Translations under genes and position numbers: made by a program | In this document: in pieces, positions 6,871-16,374 of the stretch | How the letters are laid out: each line of letters opens with the position of its first letter | How positions within the stretch are numbered: the first letter of the stretch is position 1 | DNA from: Polluticoccus soli | Lineage (GTDB): Bacteria > Bacteroidota > Bacteroidia > Chitinophagales > Chitinophagaceae | Direction of reading: 5' to 3' | Length of the DNA stretch: 64,000 nt | Assembly: GCF_029269745.1 (NCBI RefSeq) | Contig: NZ_JARJHT010000001.1 | Span: forward strand, 1,922,001-1,986,000 | The notes under the pieces: model-generated | What the model was told of the DNA's origin: nothing | The model's input: only the letters and a program-made list of their open reading frames with translations | Databases searched by the model: none

Positions 6871-7965
6871 ATGAAACGCTTCGTTTATTTAATAGCAGCA
6901 ACCACCATTCTCGCTTCCTGCGGCGAGAAAACCGTTAACAAAACCGAGGAACTCACTAAACTGAAAAGAGAGCGCGCTGATCTTGACAAGAAAATATCTG
7001 CACTGGAAGGTGAAGTTGCTAAAACAACACCAACAAAAGGCACTCCTGTTTCGACTATGACTGTAACACGCGGCCAGTTCGACGCTTATGTTGATGTACA
7101 AGGACAAGTGACCGGTGACCAGAACATCTTGGCCACCTCACAAGCTCCCGGTATCGTAAAAAGTATTACAGTTCGCCCTGGTCAGCAAGTAGGTAAGGGC
7201 CAGACCCTGGCTATACTTGACGCCTCGGTAGTAGAACAACAGATACAAGCACTTGAACCGCAAATAAGCCTGACGAAGGCTTTATATGAAAAACAGCAAA
7301 AGCTATGGGCGCAGAATATTGGTACGGAAGTGCAGCTGCTTTCTGCCAAAGCATCGTACGAAGGTGTTGTAAAACAAAAATCTGCTCTGCAAGCGCAACG
7401 TGCTATGTATACTATTAAGTCACCGATAAGCGGTACAGTGGATGCGGTGGATATCAAACCGGGCGACGCTGTTAATCCTGGTATGAACGGTATCAAGGTG
7501 GTAAACATGGCTGCATTGAAAGCAACGGCATCGTTGGGTGAGAATTACCTCGGTAAAGTAAAACAAGGCGATCCTGTGAAGCTCGTGTTCGTTGAAACGG
7601 GCGATACTATTAACTCGAAGCTGAGCTATGTAGCTAGGGCGATCGATCCGATCTCACGCGCTTTCAAAGTTGAAGTAAACCTGGGTAGTAATGCTGCACT
7701 GCATCCAAACATGAGCTGCCGTATGCAGATAGCTAACTACAGGAACAAGACGGCTATCGCTGTGCCGGTACGTGTTATTCAAAAGACGTCGGAAGGCGAC
7801 CTGGTGTACATAGTAGATGGCAACAAAGCCAAGGTTGTTCGCGTAGTTACTGGTCGTACTTCTGATGGCATGATTGAAATAGTAAGCGGTCTGAAAGACG
7901 GCGATGTGGTTATCACTGAAGGTTTTGAGAACCTCGACAATGGCGAAGCGGTAGCACTGCAATAA
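6871..7965 (+). CDS. RND efflux periplasmic adaptor, lipoprotein
   Basis: The protein starts with a lipoprotein signal whose lipobox is LASC (Cys about residue 17), so it is anchored to the inner membrane by lipid. A coiled-coil stretch (KLKRERADLDKKISALEGEV) precedes the first lipoyl half-motif (VRPGQQVGKGQTLAILD), a helical hairpin, the second half-motif (YTIKSPISGTVDAVDIKPGDAV) and beta-barrel domains. Length 364 aa is usual. It links the pump at 7990 to the TolC-like channel at 5485. Confidence 0.93.
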   Translation: MKRFVYLIAATTILASCGEKTVNKTEELTKLKRERADLDKKISALEGEVAKTTPTKGTPVSTMTVTRGQFDAYVDVQGQVTGDQNILATSQAPGIVKSITVRPGQQVGKGQTLAILDASVVEQQIQALEPQISLTKALYEKQQKLWAQNIGTEVQLLSAKASYEGVVKQKSALQAQRAMYTIKSPISGTVDAVDIKPGDAVNPGMNGIKVVNMAALKATASLGENYLGKVKQGDPVKLVFVETGDTINSKLSYVARAIDPISRAFKVEVNLGSNAALHPNMSCRMQIANYRNKTAIAVPVRVIQKTSEGDLVYIVDGNKAKVVRVVTGRTSDGMIEIVSGLKDGDVVITEGFENLDNGEAVALQ

Positions 7966-7989
7966 ATATCACCACAGTAAAAAGTTTTT

Positions 7990-10900
7990 ATGAAAGACGT
8001 ATTCAAAGAGTTTAAACCATCCAGCTGGGCGATAGACAATCGCACGGCGATATATATACTCACCATCATCATTACCCTGGCGGGTTTGATGACCTATCTC
8101 AACCTGCCTAAAGAGCAGTTCCCGGAGATCAAGATGCCGCAGATCATTGTGCAGACATTCAATCCCGGTACTTCTCCTGAGAACATGGAGAACCTGGTGA
8201 CCAAACCCATTGAAAAAGAGGTAAAGAACCTCACTGGTGTAAAAAAGGTTACCAGCAACTCATTCCAGGATTTCTCGGTTGTGATAGTTGAGTTTAACAC
8301 TGATGTAGAGGTAGACAAGGCAAAGCGTGATGTGAAAGACGCGGTTGATAAAGCCCGCCCGGAACTACCACAGAATCTGCCTAACGAACCTGAAGTAAAG
8401 GATATCGACCTGTCTGAGATGCCTATATTGTACGTGAACATCTCGGGTAATTATGACCTGAACAGGCTGAAGAAATATGCAGATGATGTGCAGGATGAAA
8501 TTGAAGAGCTGAAGGAAGTGAAACGTGTAGATATGGTAGGCGCGCTTGAGCGTGAGATCCAGATCAACGTGGATATGTATAAGATGACTGCGTCTGGTTT
8601 CACCTTTGGTGACATCAAAAATGCGGTTGCTTACGAGAACATATCTTCTACTCCGGGGCAGGTGTCAATGAACAACCAGAAGCGCATCCTTAGTATTCGC
8701 AACGAGTTCAAATCGGCTGACCAGATAGGCAACCTGATCGTAAAGAACCAACATGGTAAGGCCCTGTATATCCGCGACCTCGCAGAAGTGACTGATAACT
8801 TCGAAGAGCAGGAGAGTTATGCGCGCCTTGATGGTAAGAACGTTATTACGTTGAACGTGATCAAAGCCAAAGGAGAGAACCTGATCGAGGCATCGGATAA
8901 GATCATGGCGTTGATGGAGAAAATGCAGAAAGAACAACTGCCAAAGGATCTGAGCATTGTAATAACCGGTGACCAAAGTGATCAGACACGTACCACGGTG
9001 CATGACTTGATCAATACTATCATCATCGGGTTCATCCTGGTAACAGTGATCCTGATGTTCTTCATGGGTGTGACCAATGCCCTGTTTGTGGCCATGTCAG
9101 TACCTCTGTCATGTGCTATAGCCTTCCTGGTGATGCCGGGCTTAGGTTTTACACTCAACATGATCGTACTGTTCTCCTTCCTGCTGGCGTTGGGTATCGT
9201 GGTGGATGATGCCATTGTGGTGATAGAGAATACGCACCGTATATACGATAATGGTAAAGTACCGATCAAGAAAGCTGCTAAGGCAGCTACCGGTGAGGTG
9301 TTCCTGCCAGTGTTGTCTGGTACTGTAACTACGCTGGTGCCTTTCATCCCTCTGGCATTTTGGACAGGTGTTATCGGTGAGTTCATGTTCTTCCTGCCGG
9401 TTACGCTGATCATCACGCTGCTGGCATCGCTGCTCGTGGCTTATATCATCAACCCTGTGTTTGCGGTAGACTTTATGAAACCGCACGATCATGGAGCTGT
9501 GGCCAAGAAAGTAAGATGGACAAAACGCGATAAGGTAACCATGATCATCTTCCTGGCGCTGGCAGCTATTTGCTACATAGCGCAGGCTTGGGGTATGGGT
9601 AACTTCATCCTGTTTATTTATGGTTTCGTGTTACTGGAGAAATACGTATTCCGCAAATGGATACACAGTTTCCAGAACAAAACATGGCCTGCTTTCCAGG
9701 ATTGGTATACTAAATGGCTGAAGCGCGCACTGGCAAGGCCTTGGGCTACGATAGGAATTATGGTTGGGGTTTTTGTGTTTGCGGGTGGACTAATGAAAGT
9801 ACGCAGCCCGAACGTAGTGTTTTTCCCTGAAGCTGAACCAAACTTTGTATACGTATACCTGAACATGCCGGTTGGTACTGACCAGGCTTATACCAATACA
9901 GTGCTTGCAAAGCTGGAGGGCCGTGTGAATGGTGCATTGGGTATAGACTATAAAACGGGTAAGAAAAATCCAATCGTAAAATCGGTGATCTCGAATGTAA
10001 CAGTGGGTGCGGTTGATCCGACAAGTGGTGAAGTTGGTAACTTCCCGAACAAGGGGCGTATCACTGTAGCCTTTGTAAAATTCTCAGAGCGTAATGGTGA
10101 ATCAACTACCAAATATCTCGAGAAAGTACGGGCTGCTGTGAAAGGCGTGCCCGGTGCTGAAGTGACCGTTGATAAAGAACAAGGCGGTCCACCATTGCCT
10201 AAGCCGATCGTTGTAGAGATAACAGGCGACAACCTTGACTCGCTGATCGTTACCTCTGACCGTGTGAAAAAATACCTTGAGAGCAAACGCATAGCTGGTG
10301 TGGAAGAATTGCGTAGTGACTTCCAGGCAAACAAGCCAGAGATCGTGTTTGACCTTGATCGTGAGCGTATGAACAATGAAGGTATCTCCACAGGCCAAGT
10401 GGTAATGAACTTACGTACTGCAGTATTTGGTGAAGAAATATCACGCTTCCGCGATGCGAATGATGATTACCCCATCACGCTGCGCCTGCAGAAAGACCAG
10501 CGGGAGAATATTGAAGCGGTGCGTAACATGCCGCTGGTGTTCCGCGACATGGGTATGGGTGGTATAGTGCGCGAAGTGCCTGTGAGTGCGTTTGCAAATA
10601 TCTATTACGATAACACTTATGGTGGTATCAAACGCCAGGATCTGAAACGTATCATCACCTTGTCATCAAACGTGTTGACTGGTTACAACCCGAACGAAGT
10701 AGTGGCAGCCATACAAGAAGAACTGAATAACTACAATACACCTGCAGGCATCAACATCCGTATGGGTGGCCAGCAGGAAGAGCAGGCTGAGACAGGTGCC
10801 TTCCTGGGTAATGCGATGATGATCTCTATCGGATTGATATTCCTGATACTGATCATGCAGTTCAACTCTTTCAGCCGCACAGTGATCATCATGTCTGAGA

Positions 10901-11448
10901 TCATCTTCTCGATCTTCGGTGTGTTCCTGGGTGTGGGTATCTTCAAAAACGATTTCTCTATCGTGATGAGTGGTATTGGTATCGTAGCGCTGGCGGGTAT
11001 CGTGGTACGAAATGGTATCCTGTTGGTAGAGTTCATGGATCTGATGCTGGCGCAAGGCATGAAACCTTACGATGCGATAGTAGAAGCAGGCCGTACGCGT
11101 ATGACGCCGGTATTGCTTACGGCGACGGCCGCGATCCTCGGTTTGATACCATTGGGCGTTGGTCTGAATATGGACTTCGCATCGCTGTTCAGTGAGTTCA
11201 ATCCGCACCTGTACTTTGGTGGTGATAGCGTTGCCTTCTGGGGGCCGCTGGCATGGACCATGATCTACGGTCTGAGCTTTGCGACATTCCTCACGCTGAT
11301 CATTGTACCGGTAATGTGTTTGCTGGCATTCAGGGCCAAAGACTGGGTGCGCAACAAACGTCAGCAGATGGCTGCGAGCATGGCCGATGATTCAACGCAC
11401 ACCACAACAACACATACTACAACGAAGGTTTATACAGAACAAGAATAG
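7990..11448 (+). CDS. RND-family efflux pump (inner-membrane permease)
   Basis: A 1152-residue resistance-nodulation-division permease uses the proton gradient to export toxic compounds. TM4 carries GIVVDDAIVVIENTHR (about residue 403) with the paired aspartates of the proton relay; porter-domain sequences GTSPENMENLVTKPIE and the late TM block (GIVALAGIVVRNGILLVEF) are present. It is roughly 100 residues longer than AcrB. The excess includes an extra hydrophobic segment about residues 510-570 between the two halves. Substrate unknown. It is the last gene of the operon, before the terminator at 11477. Confidence 0.95.
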   Translation: MKDVFKEFKPSSWAIDNRTAIYILTIIITLAGLMTYLNLPKEQFPEIKMPQIIVQTFNPGTSPENMENLVTKPIEKEVKNLTGVKKVTSNSFQDFSVVIVEFNTDVEVDKAKRDVKDAVDKARPELPQNLPNEPEVKDIDLSEMPILYVNISGNYDLNRLKKYADDVQDEIEELKEVKRVDMVGALEREIQINVDMYKMTASGFTFGDIKNAVAYENISSTPGQVSMNNQKRILSIRNEFKSADQIGNLIVKNQHGKALYIRDLAEVTDNFEEQESYARLDGKNVITLNVIKAKGENLIEASDKIMALMEKMQKEQLPKDLSIVITGDQSDQTRTTVHDLINTIIIGFILVTVILMFFMGVTNALFVAMSVPLSCAIAFLVMPGLGFTLNMIVLFSFLLALGIVVDDAIVVIENTHRIYDNGKVPIKKAAKAATGEVFLPVLSGTVTTLVPFIPLAFWTGVIGEFMFFLPVTLIITLLASLLVAYIINPVFAVDFMKPHDHGAVAKKVRWTKRDKVTMIIFLALAAICYIAQAWGMGNFILFIYGFVLLEKYVFRKWIHSFQNKTWPAFQDWYTKWLKRALARPWATIGIMVGVFVFAGGLMKVRSPNVVFFPEAEPNFVYVYLNMPVGTDQAYTNTVLAKLEGRVNGALGIDYKTGKKNPIVKSVISNVTVGAVDPTSGEVGNFPNKGRITVAFVKFSERNGESTTKYLEKVRAAVKGVPGAEVTVDKEQGGPPLPKPIVVEITGDNLDSLIVTSDRVKKYLESKRIAGVEELRSDFQANKPEIVFDLDRERMNNEGISTGQVVMNLRTAVFGEEISRFRDANDDYPITLRLQKDQRENIEAVRNMPLVFRDMGMGGIVREVPVSAFANIYYDNTYGGIKRQDLKRIITLSSNVLTGYNPNEVVAAIQEELNNYNTPAGINIRMGGQQEEQAETGAFLGNAMMISIGLIFLILIMQFNSFSRTVIIMSEIIFSIFGVFLGVGIFKNDFSIVMSGIGIVALAGIVVRNGILLVEFMDLMLAQGMKPYDAIVEAGRTRMTPVLLTATAAILGLIPLGVGLNMDFASLFSEFNPHLYFGGDSVAFWGPLAWTMIYGLSFATFLTLIIVPVMCLLAFRAKDWVRNKRQQMAASMADDSTHTTTTHTTTKVYTEQE

Positions 11449-11476
11449 GACATAGACATATAGGCTGGTAAAAAGA

Positions 11477-11508
11477 AAAAGCCGTCCCGATTCTTCGGGA
11501 CGGCTTTT
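11477..11508. terminator. Bidirectional terminator between pump and kbl
   Basis: AAAAGCCGTCCCGA and TCGGGACGGCTTTT form a perfect 14-bp stem with a 4-base loop, A-rich on one side and T-rich on the other. It lies between convergent genes ending at 11448 and 11525 and can serve both. Confidence 0.8.
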
Positions 11509-11524
11509 GTTATTTCAAAGAAAT

Positions 11525-12727
11525 TTAAGCAACCTGCGCTTTCAGCACACCTAGCTCTTTACCTATTTTGGTAAAGGCTGCAATGGCTTTATCAAGATGT
11601 TCGCGCTCGTGTGCAGCAGATATTTGTACACGGATACGCGCCTGTCCTTTTGCTACTACCGGATAGAAGAAGCCGATCACGTAGATGCCTTCGTCCAACA
11701 GCTTGGCGGCAAACTGTTGCGCCAATGGTGCATCGTATAGCATGATAGGAGCAATAGCGTGTGTGCCCGGTTTAATATCGAAACCAGCTTCCGTCATTTT
11801 GCTGCGGAAGTAAGTAGTATTTTCTTCCAGTTTATCGCGCAGGGCAGTTGTTTCGCTCAGCATATCCAGCACTGCGATAGAAGCGCCTACTACGGCAGGA
11901 GCCAGTGTATTAGAGAACAGGTAAGGACGGCTGCGCTGGCGCAGCATCTCGATGATCTCTTTGCGTCCGCTGGTGAAACCGCCTGATGCACCACCAAGGG
12001 CTTTGCCCAGTGTACCGGTGATAATGTCGATACGGTCCATAACACCACACAGCTCGTGTACGCCACGGCCTGTTTTGCCCATAAAGCCCGAGGAGTGGCT
12101 TTCGTCGATCATTACCAGCGCATCGTATTTATCGGCGAGGTCGCAGATCTTATCCAGCTGGGCAATGGTACCGTCCATAGAGAATACAGAGTCGGTAACG
12201 ATGATACGCGTACGGGCATCCATATTTGCCTGAAGCTGTGCTTCCAGGTCGGCCATGTCGTTGTGCTTGTAGCGGGCACGGCGTGTTTTTGTCAGGCGTA
12301 CACCGTCGATGATAGAAGCGTGGTTCAGCTCATCTGATATAATGGCGTCATTTTCGCCCAACAGCGGCTCGAATACACCACCATTGGCATCGAAGCAGGC
12401 AACATATAAAATAGTGTCCTCAGTGCCCAGGAATTTAGCCAGTTTAGCCTCCAGCTCCTTGTGTATATCTTGCGTACCGCAGATAAAGCGTACCGAGCTC
12501 ATGCCGTAGCCACGCTGATCAATTGTTTTGTGTGCAGCTTCGATCACTTTAGGGTGAGAAGAAAGGCCGAGGTAGTTGTTGGCGCAAAAGTTCAGCACTT
12601 TTTTACCATTTACCACGATCTCAGCGCCTTGCACCGATTCAATGATACGTTCCTGCTTATATAATCCTGCGTCTTTTATGTCCTGCAGTTCCTGCTGCAG
12701 GCGGCTGTAAAATGATGGACTAGACAT
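11525..12727 (-). CDS. kbl: Glycine C-acetyltransferase (2-amino-3-ketobutyrate CoA ligase)
   Basis: Kbl is a PLP enzyme that splits 2-amino-3-ketobutyrate with CoA into glycine and acetyl-CoA, the second step of threonine catabolism. The 400-residue sequence follows E. coli Kbl almost throughout: [54 protein letters not shown], and the PLP-lysine segment [16 protein letters not shown]. Other family members make serine palmitoyl or cysteate-derived lipids, but the close match argues for Kbl. No threonine dehydrogenase gene is adjacent. Confidence 0.93.
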   Translation of the reverse strand: MSSPSFYSRLQQELQDIKDAGLYKQERIIESVQGAEIVVNGKKVLNFCANNYLGLSSHPKVIEAAHKTIDQRGYGMSSVRFICGTQDIHKELEAKLAKFLGTEDTILYVACFDANGGVFEPLLGENDAIISDELNHASIIDGVRLTKTRRARYKHNDMADLEAQLQANMDARTRIIVTDSVFSMDGTIAQLDKICDLADKYDALVMIDESHSSGFMGKTGRGVHELCGVMDRIDIITGTLGKALGGASGGFTSGRKEIIEMLRQRSRPYLFSNTLAPAVVGASIAVLDMLSETTALRDKLEENTTYFRSKMTEAGFDIKPGTHAIAPIMLYDAPLAQQFAAKLLDEGIYVIGFFYPVVAKGQARIRVQISAAHEREHLDKAIAAFTKIGKELGVLKAQVA

Positions 12728-12900
12728 ATTCCTGATTTTGAGGCAAATTAACTAATAATTGCGCAAAGCCTCAATATATCAGGGCTCAACGAGTTACAGG
12801 AACTGATGAGCGCCCCTGCGGATTATATATCTTAAATAATTCCCAAATTATTCAGTATCACTTACGTGCGCTGGCGTGGTTATTATCTTTACTTCGTTGT

Positions 12901-13620
12901 ATGAGACAATGGTTAACCATATTACTGATAATAGCCGGGTTTGCGGTAAACGCGCAAACGATGAGCGGTGTGATCGCTGACGCCCAGACCGGTATTCCTT
13001 TATATGGTGTCACCATTGTCAATACTGCTACCCAGGTATCAACCTACAGTGATGAGAATGGCGGGTTTACCATCCCCGCTAAAACGGGGGAGGAAGTAGC
13101 TTTTTCTTTCCTTGGATATAAAGACGGCAGGCGCAACATGCCGCCAACTGCAGGCACCGTAAAGGTCCGTGTTGAGCTTGAACCTTCGAGCATCCAGCTA
13201 AACGAAGTAGTGATACGCCCGGATTACACTCCTTACCAGGTAGATTCCGTGCGCAGGCACTCGACTTACCAGCGTGCACTGGCCAGGGAAAAATCAAACT
13301 TCATGAGCCCGGTGTCGATGCTGGCCGAGAAAGTAAATGGTCGTAGCAAACAGCTGTATCATTTCCAGAAGAATTTTAATAAATGGGAGAATGAACGATA
13401 TGTCGATTCACGGTACACGCCTGAACTGGTGACAAAACTCACAGGTCTTACGGGCGATAGTGTTGGTGAATTTATGACTGCTCATCCCATGCCATATGAC
13501 TATGCGCGTGCTGCATCTGATATGGAATTGATGATGTGGATACGGTACAACTACAGGCAATGGTCTGGTAAGGCCGGACCAGAATTAACAAAGCCGGAAC
13601 AACACCTGACAAACAGATAG
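12901..13620 (+). CDS. Exported protein with carboxypeptidase-regulatory-like domain
   Basis: A signal peptide (about residues 1-18, ending VNAQ) is followed by a beta-sandwich CarboxypepD_reg-like domain, residues about 20-105, with the typical GVIADAQTGIPLYGVTIVNTATQ and DENGGFTIPAKTGEEV. The remaining 130 residues form a helical region without a known motif. In this phylum such domains occur at the N-terminus of TonB-dependent transporters and in small surface proteins; no plug or barrel is present here. A near-consensus core TATCTTTA lies about 8 bases before ATG 12901. Confidence 0.8.
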   Translation: MRQWLTILLIIAGFAVNAQTMSGVIADAQTGIPLYGVTIVNTATQVSTYSDENGGFTIPAKTGEEVAFSFLGYKDGRRNMPPTAGTVKVRVELEPSSIQLNEVVIRPDYTPYQVDSVRRHSTYQRALAREKSNFMSPVSMLAEKVNGRSKQLYHFQKNFNKWENERYVDSRYTPELVTKLTGLTGDSVGEFMTAHPMPYDYARAASDMELMMWIRYNYRQWSGKAGPELTKPEQHLTNR

Positions 13621-13750
13621 TCCCGATTGAAATACCAGTCGCTTGTTTTGGCGGTACCAGTTCAAGTAACCAAAGCATAGATGGCTTTGAGGGTATTGAA
13701 GCCTAAAGCAGCTATATAATATTGGTATAGTTTTTTGACCGGTCGGCCAT

Positions 13751-14404
13751 ATGAAATGGCTCAAAAACAACAGCCTGTCTATTACACTTTTAGTTTTGTT
13801 TTTGTTTAGCATCGTCGGGCAAATAGTAACCGGCCATGAAGAGCATAACCAGGAAATGCAGCAGGAAGGTGGAGTAGCTATCTCTATGAGCGATTACCTT
13901 ACTTCAGGGCATTTTTTCCAGTCTACTTTCGAAAATTGGGAGAGCGAGTTTTTGCAGATGGCGCTGTTCGTCGTGCTAACAATGTTCCTATACCAAAAAG
14001 GCAGCAGCGAATCTAAAGACCCGGAAAAACAAGAAGAGGTAGACCGCGAACCGGATGCCAACAAAAAGGATGCTCCATGGCCAGTTAGAAAAGGAGGCTT
14101 GATCCTGGCTATCTATAAACATTCATTGTGTTATACGCTCTTCCTATTATTTATATTATCGTTCGTACTACACTGGTACGGCAGCCTGAAAGATTATAAT
14201 GAGGAAGAAGCCTTAAAAGGATTGCCGCAGGAAACGGCCATGCAATATTTGCACAACAGCCGCCTTTGGTTCGAATCGTTCCAAAACTGGCAAAGTGAAT
14301 TTCTTTCGGTGTTCGCTATTGTCGTCTTGTCTATCTTTTTGCGGCAGAAAGGCTCCCCACAATCCAAACCGGTCGATGCCCCGAATTTCGAGACCGGCGA
14401 ATAG
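13751..14404 (+). CDS. Four-helix membrane protein with internal duplication (DUF6766-like)
   Basis: The 217-residue protein consists of two similar halves, each with two predicted membrane spans. The clearest match is STFENWESEFLQMALFVV (first half) against ESFQNWQSEFLSVFAIVV (second half), each followed by a span and a QKGS motif (LYQKGSSESK, LRQKGSPQSK). A charged linker (about residues 90-115) joins the halves. Function is unknown; I associate the pattern with DUF6766. It stands alone between a surface protein gene and the PaaY-like gene. Confidence 0.8.
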   Translation: MKWLKNNSLSITLLVLFLFSIVGQIVTGHEEHNQEMQQEGGVAISMSDYLTSGHFFQSTFENWESEFLQMALFVVLTMFLYQKGSSESKDPEKQEEVDREPDANKKDAPWPVRKGGLILAIYKHSLCYTLFLLFILSFVLHWYGSLKDYNEEEALKGLPQETAMQYLHNSRLWFESFQNWQSEFLSVFAIVVLSIFLRQKGSPQSKPVDAPNFETGE

Positions 14405-14435
14405 CTAAAACCAAATTCCCGCTTAATTTCGTTAC

Positions 14436-15032
14436 ATGATCTACAGCTTTAAAGGTTTTACCCCTGTGGTGCACCCAAGTTCTTTTGTACATCCACAGGC
14501 TGCCGTTACGGGCAATGTAATAATAGGTAAGGATGTATATATAGGTCCGGGTGCTGCCCTGCGTGGCGACTGGGGAGGTATTATAATTGAAGACGGATGT
14601 AATGTGCAGGAAAATTGTACGATACATATGTTTCCCGGTGTCACGGTTACCTTGAAGGAAGGCGCCCACATAGGCCACGGAGCCATCATACACGGTGCAA
14701 CCATCGGCCGTAATGTGCTGGTGGGCATGAATGCCGTTATTATGGATCAGGTTGAGATAGGTGACGAATGTATCATAGGCGCATTGAGCTTTGTGCCGGC
14801 CAATAGCAAGATACCCCGCCGGTCGCTGGTGGTAGGCAACCCCGGTAAGGTCATTAAAGAAGTAAGCGATGACATGATCGACTGGAAAACCAAGGGTACA
14901 CGGTTGTACCAGACGCTTCCCGCCGATTGTCATTCTAGCCTGGTAGCTACCGAGGCCCTTACCGAAATACCAGCCGACCGACCTGCCCAGGAAGCGCTAT
15001 ACGATACCTGGAACAAGATCAAGAACAGCTGA
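14436..15032 (+). CDS. paaY: PaaY-like hexapeptide-repeat thioesterase
   Basis: The 198-residue protein is a left-handed beta helix of the gamma-carbonic anhydrase type, with repeats such as VIIGKDVYIGPGAALRGDWG and IGHGAIIHGATIGRNVLVGMNAVIMD. The C-terminal extension (DWKTKGTRLYQTLPADC) matches E. coli PaaY (AWKKQGTHEYQVL) better than generic carbonic anhydrases. PaaY hydrolyses dead-end CoA thioesters and so protects phenylacetate degradation. The paaABCD genes lie 15 kb downstream, so the assignment is likely but not proved by context. TAATTTCG just before the ATG is a near-consensus promoter core. Confidence 0.8.
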   Translation: MIYSFKGFTPVVHPSSFVHPQAAVTGNVIIGKDVYIGPGAALRGDWGGIIIEDGCNVQENCTIHMFPGVTVTLKEGAHIGHGAIIHGATIGRNVLVGMNAVIMDQVEIGDECIIGALSFVPANSKIPRRSLVVGNPGKVIKEVSDDMIDWKTKGTRLYQTLPADCHSSLVATEALTEIPADRPAQEALYDTWNKIKNS

Positions 15033-15045
15033 GCTTAAAAGAACA

Positions 15046-15067
15046 AACCCCGCCATTTGGCGGGGTT
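15046..15067. terminator. Bidirectional terminator after paaY
   Basis: AACCCCGCC and GGCGGGGTT form a perfect 9-bp stem with loop ATTT. It sits between the convergent paaY and ArsR-type genes. Confidence 0.7.
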
Positions 15068-15106
15068 CAATCTCTCTCTGGATAATCTATTTAGAAGATA
15101 ATATCA

Positions 15107-15475
15107 TTAAGCTTCGTCAGAATTCACCAGTTCGTTTACAAATTTTGCCACAGAGGCGATACGCGAATGATTCAGGGCGTAGTGAATGAATTTACCATCA
15201 CGCTCAGTTATAACAATATTAGCGCGACGAAGAATAGCTAGATGTTGAGACGCTACTGATTGTTCCAGACGCAGCTTAACATAAATGTCAGTAACATTCA
15301 TGCGCCTATTTTCTTCCAGCAGTTTAATGATCTGCTGACGCAATTTGTGGTTAATTGCCCTCAGTGTCATTGCTGCACTTTTCACTGCCATGTAGTCCAG
15401 CTTAATCTGTTCGTTCGAACCTTCATCTTTGCGAATCACCAGCGTGTTTGCTGACATTGTGGTTTCCATTTCCAT
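15107..15475 (-). CDS. ArsR-type winged-helix transcriptional regulator
   Basis: This 122-residue protein has a winged helix (INHKLRQQIIKLLEENRRMNVTDIYVKLRLEQSVASQHLAILRRANIVITERDGKFIHYALN) with the SVASQHL recognition helix of the ArsR family. There is no CVC-type metal motif and no cysteine in the body, so metal sensing is unlikely. In-frame ATGs at 15475, 15469 and 15457 are all possible starts. It has no obvious partner: tsaB is also on the minus strand but 158 bases upstream. Its target is unknown. Confidence 0.88.
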   Translation of the reverse strand: MEMETTMSANTLVIRKDEGSNEQIKLDYMAVKSAAMTLRAINHKLRQQIIKLLEENRRMNVTDIYVKLRLEQSVASQHLAILRRANIVITERDGKFIHYALNHSRIASVAKFVNELVNSDEA

Positions 15476-15633
15476 TTAAATTTTACAGAGGTTATGAATA
15501 ATTTATTAAAATAATGTAACTTATGTAGATACACCGTTACTGAATGCAAACATACGACATAGTGAAATATGAAACAACAATATATTCGTAATGACTGTTA
15601 AACCACCGTTAAAATATGTTAAACACTACCGTA

Positions 15634-16332
15634 TTACTTGTTTAATGTATTGGTTTTGTTGCTGTTATGAGTATACACATCTTTAAGGTAAAAGGGCTCT
15701 GAGTTGGCCAAATTGACAAAACCATTACAATCCAGTTGCTGAAATGCGTAATGAGCCCATGAATGAATATCTAAAATATCATTCGGTTCAACATGGATAC
15801 GCCCGTCGGCTGAAAGGCTTTCCAGGTAAGGATTTTGCGATCCTGTAACGAAAATAGTTCCTGCCGTTTCAGCCAGAATAGGCTGGATATCAGCTTCAAA
15901 AGCATGGGTAGGCTCCTGTACAGCTTGCAATTTATTGTTATACGTGGTTATGAAGAATTCCTTATCGCGTGCAGGTAGAATTGCTGTATAATTGTCATAT
16001 TTTAACAAATTCTTATAATATTGCTGGGCTACCAGCAAAAAGAGCCGGTTATGCATCATAAGGGGCTTGTCCAGCGCGTAACAAAGACCTTTTGCCGTCG
16101 ATAAGCCAATCCTTAGGCCGGTATACGAGCCGGGACCGCCACAGACTGCTATCGCCGAAAGGTCTGAGGCCTTAATGTTTTCTTCTGCCAATACCTGGTC
16201 GATGAGACCATTAATAATAGCTGCAAAATTCCGGGAATCGGAGCTGCTACGCTGGCTAACTACCTTGCCACCGGTAGCCAGGGCTACGGTCCCTGTTTCA
16301 GCCGAAGTATCTATAAGTAAAATATGATCCAT
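15634..16332 (-). CDS. tsaB: tRNA threonylcarbamoyladenosine biosynthesis protein TsaB
   Basis: TsaB is the scaffold partner of TsaD in making the t6A modification next to the anticodon of ANN-decoding tRNAs. The N-terminus MDHILLIDTSAETGTVALATGG is the ASKHA nucleotide-fold start, followed by the family signature AVCGGPGSYTGLRIGLSTAKGL. Length 232 aa is typical. The frame is open further upstream, but that part overlaps ridA on the other strand and lacks similarity, and a promoter core (TACTTTTG, 16344-16351) lies 11 bases before ATG 16332. Confidence 0.93.
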   Translation of the reverse strand: MDHILLIDTSAETGTVALATGGKVVSQRSSSDSRNFAAIINGLIDQVLAEENIKASDLSAIAVCGGPGSYTGLRIGLSTAKGLCYALDKPLMMHNRLFLLVAQQYYKNLLKYDNYTAILPARDKEFFITTYNNKLQAVQEPTHAFEADIQPILAETAGTIFVTGSQNPYLESLSADGRIHVEPNDILDIHSWAHYAFQQLDCNGFVNLANSEPFYLKDVYTHNSNKTNTLNK

Positions 16333-16343
16333 GAATAGTGGTG

Positions 16344-16369
16344 CAAAAGTACGGTACGCTGTACATTTG
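16344..16369. promoter_or_regulatory. Near-symmetric divergent promoter pair, tsaB / ridA
   Basis: TACTTTTG on the minus strand (16344-16351) faces tsaB and TACATTTG on the plus strand (16362-16369) faces ridA. The two cores are 10 bases apart and back to back, so the whole block is an imperfect palindrome (8 of 9 bases match in each arm). Start codons lie 11 and 5 bases beyond the cores. Confidence 0.6.
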
Positions 16370-16374
16370 CGACT

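Noticed and set aside
8094-11261. Many minus-strand open frames inside the RND pump gene
   Set aside because: They are antisense shadows of a strongly conserved coding sequence.
11525-12727. Cysteate acyltransferase (sulfonolipid synthesis) instead of Kbl
   Set aside because: The sequence follows E. coli Kbl through all diagnostic segments, including the C-terminal region, more closely than expected for a lipid synthase.
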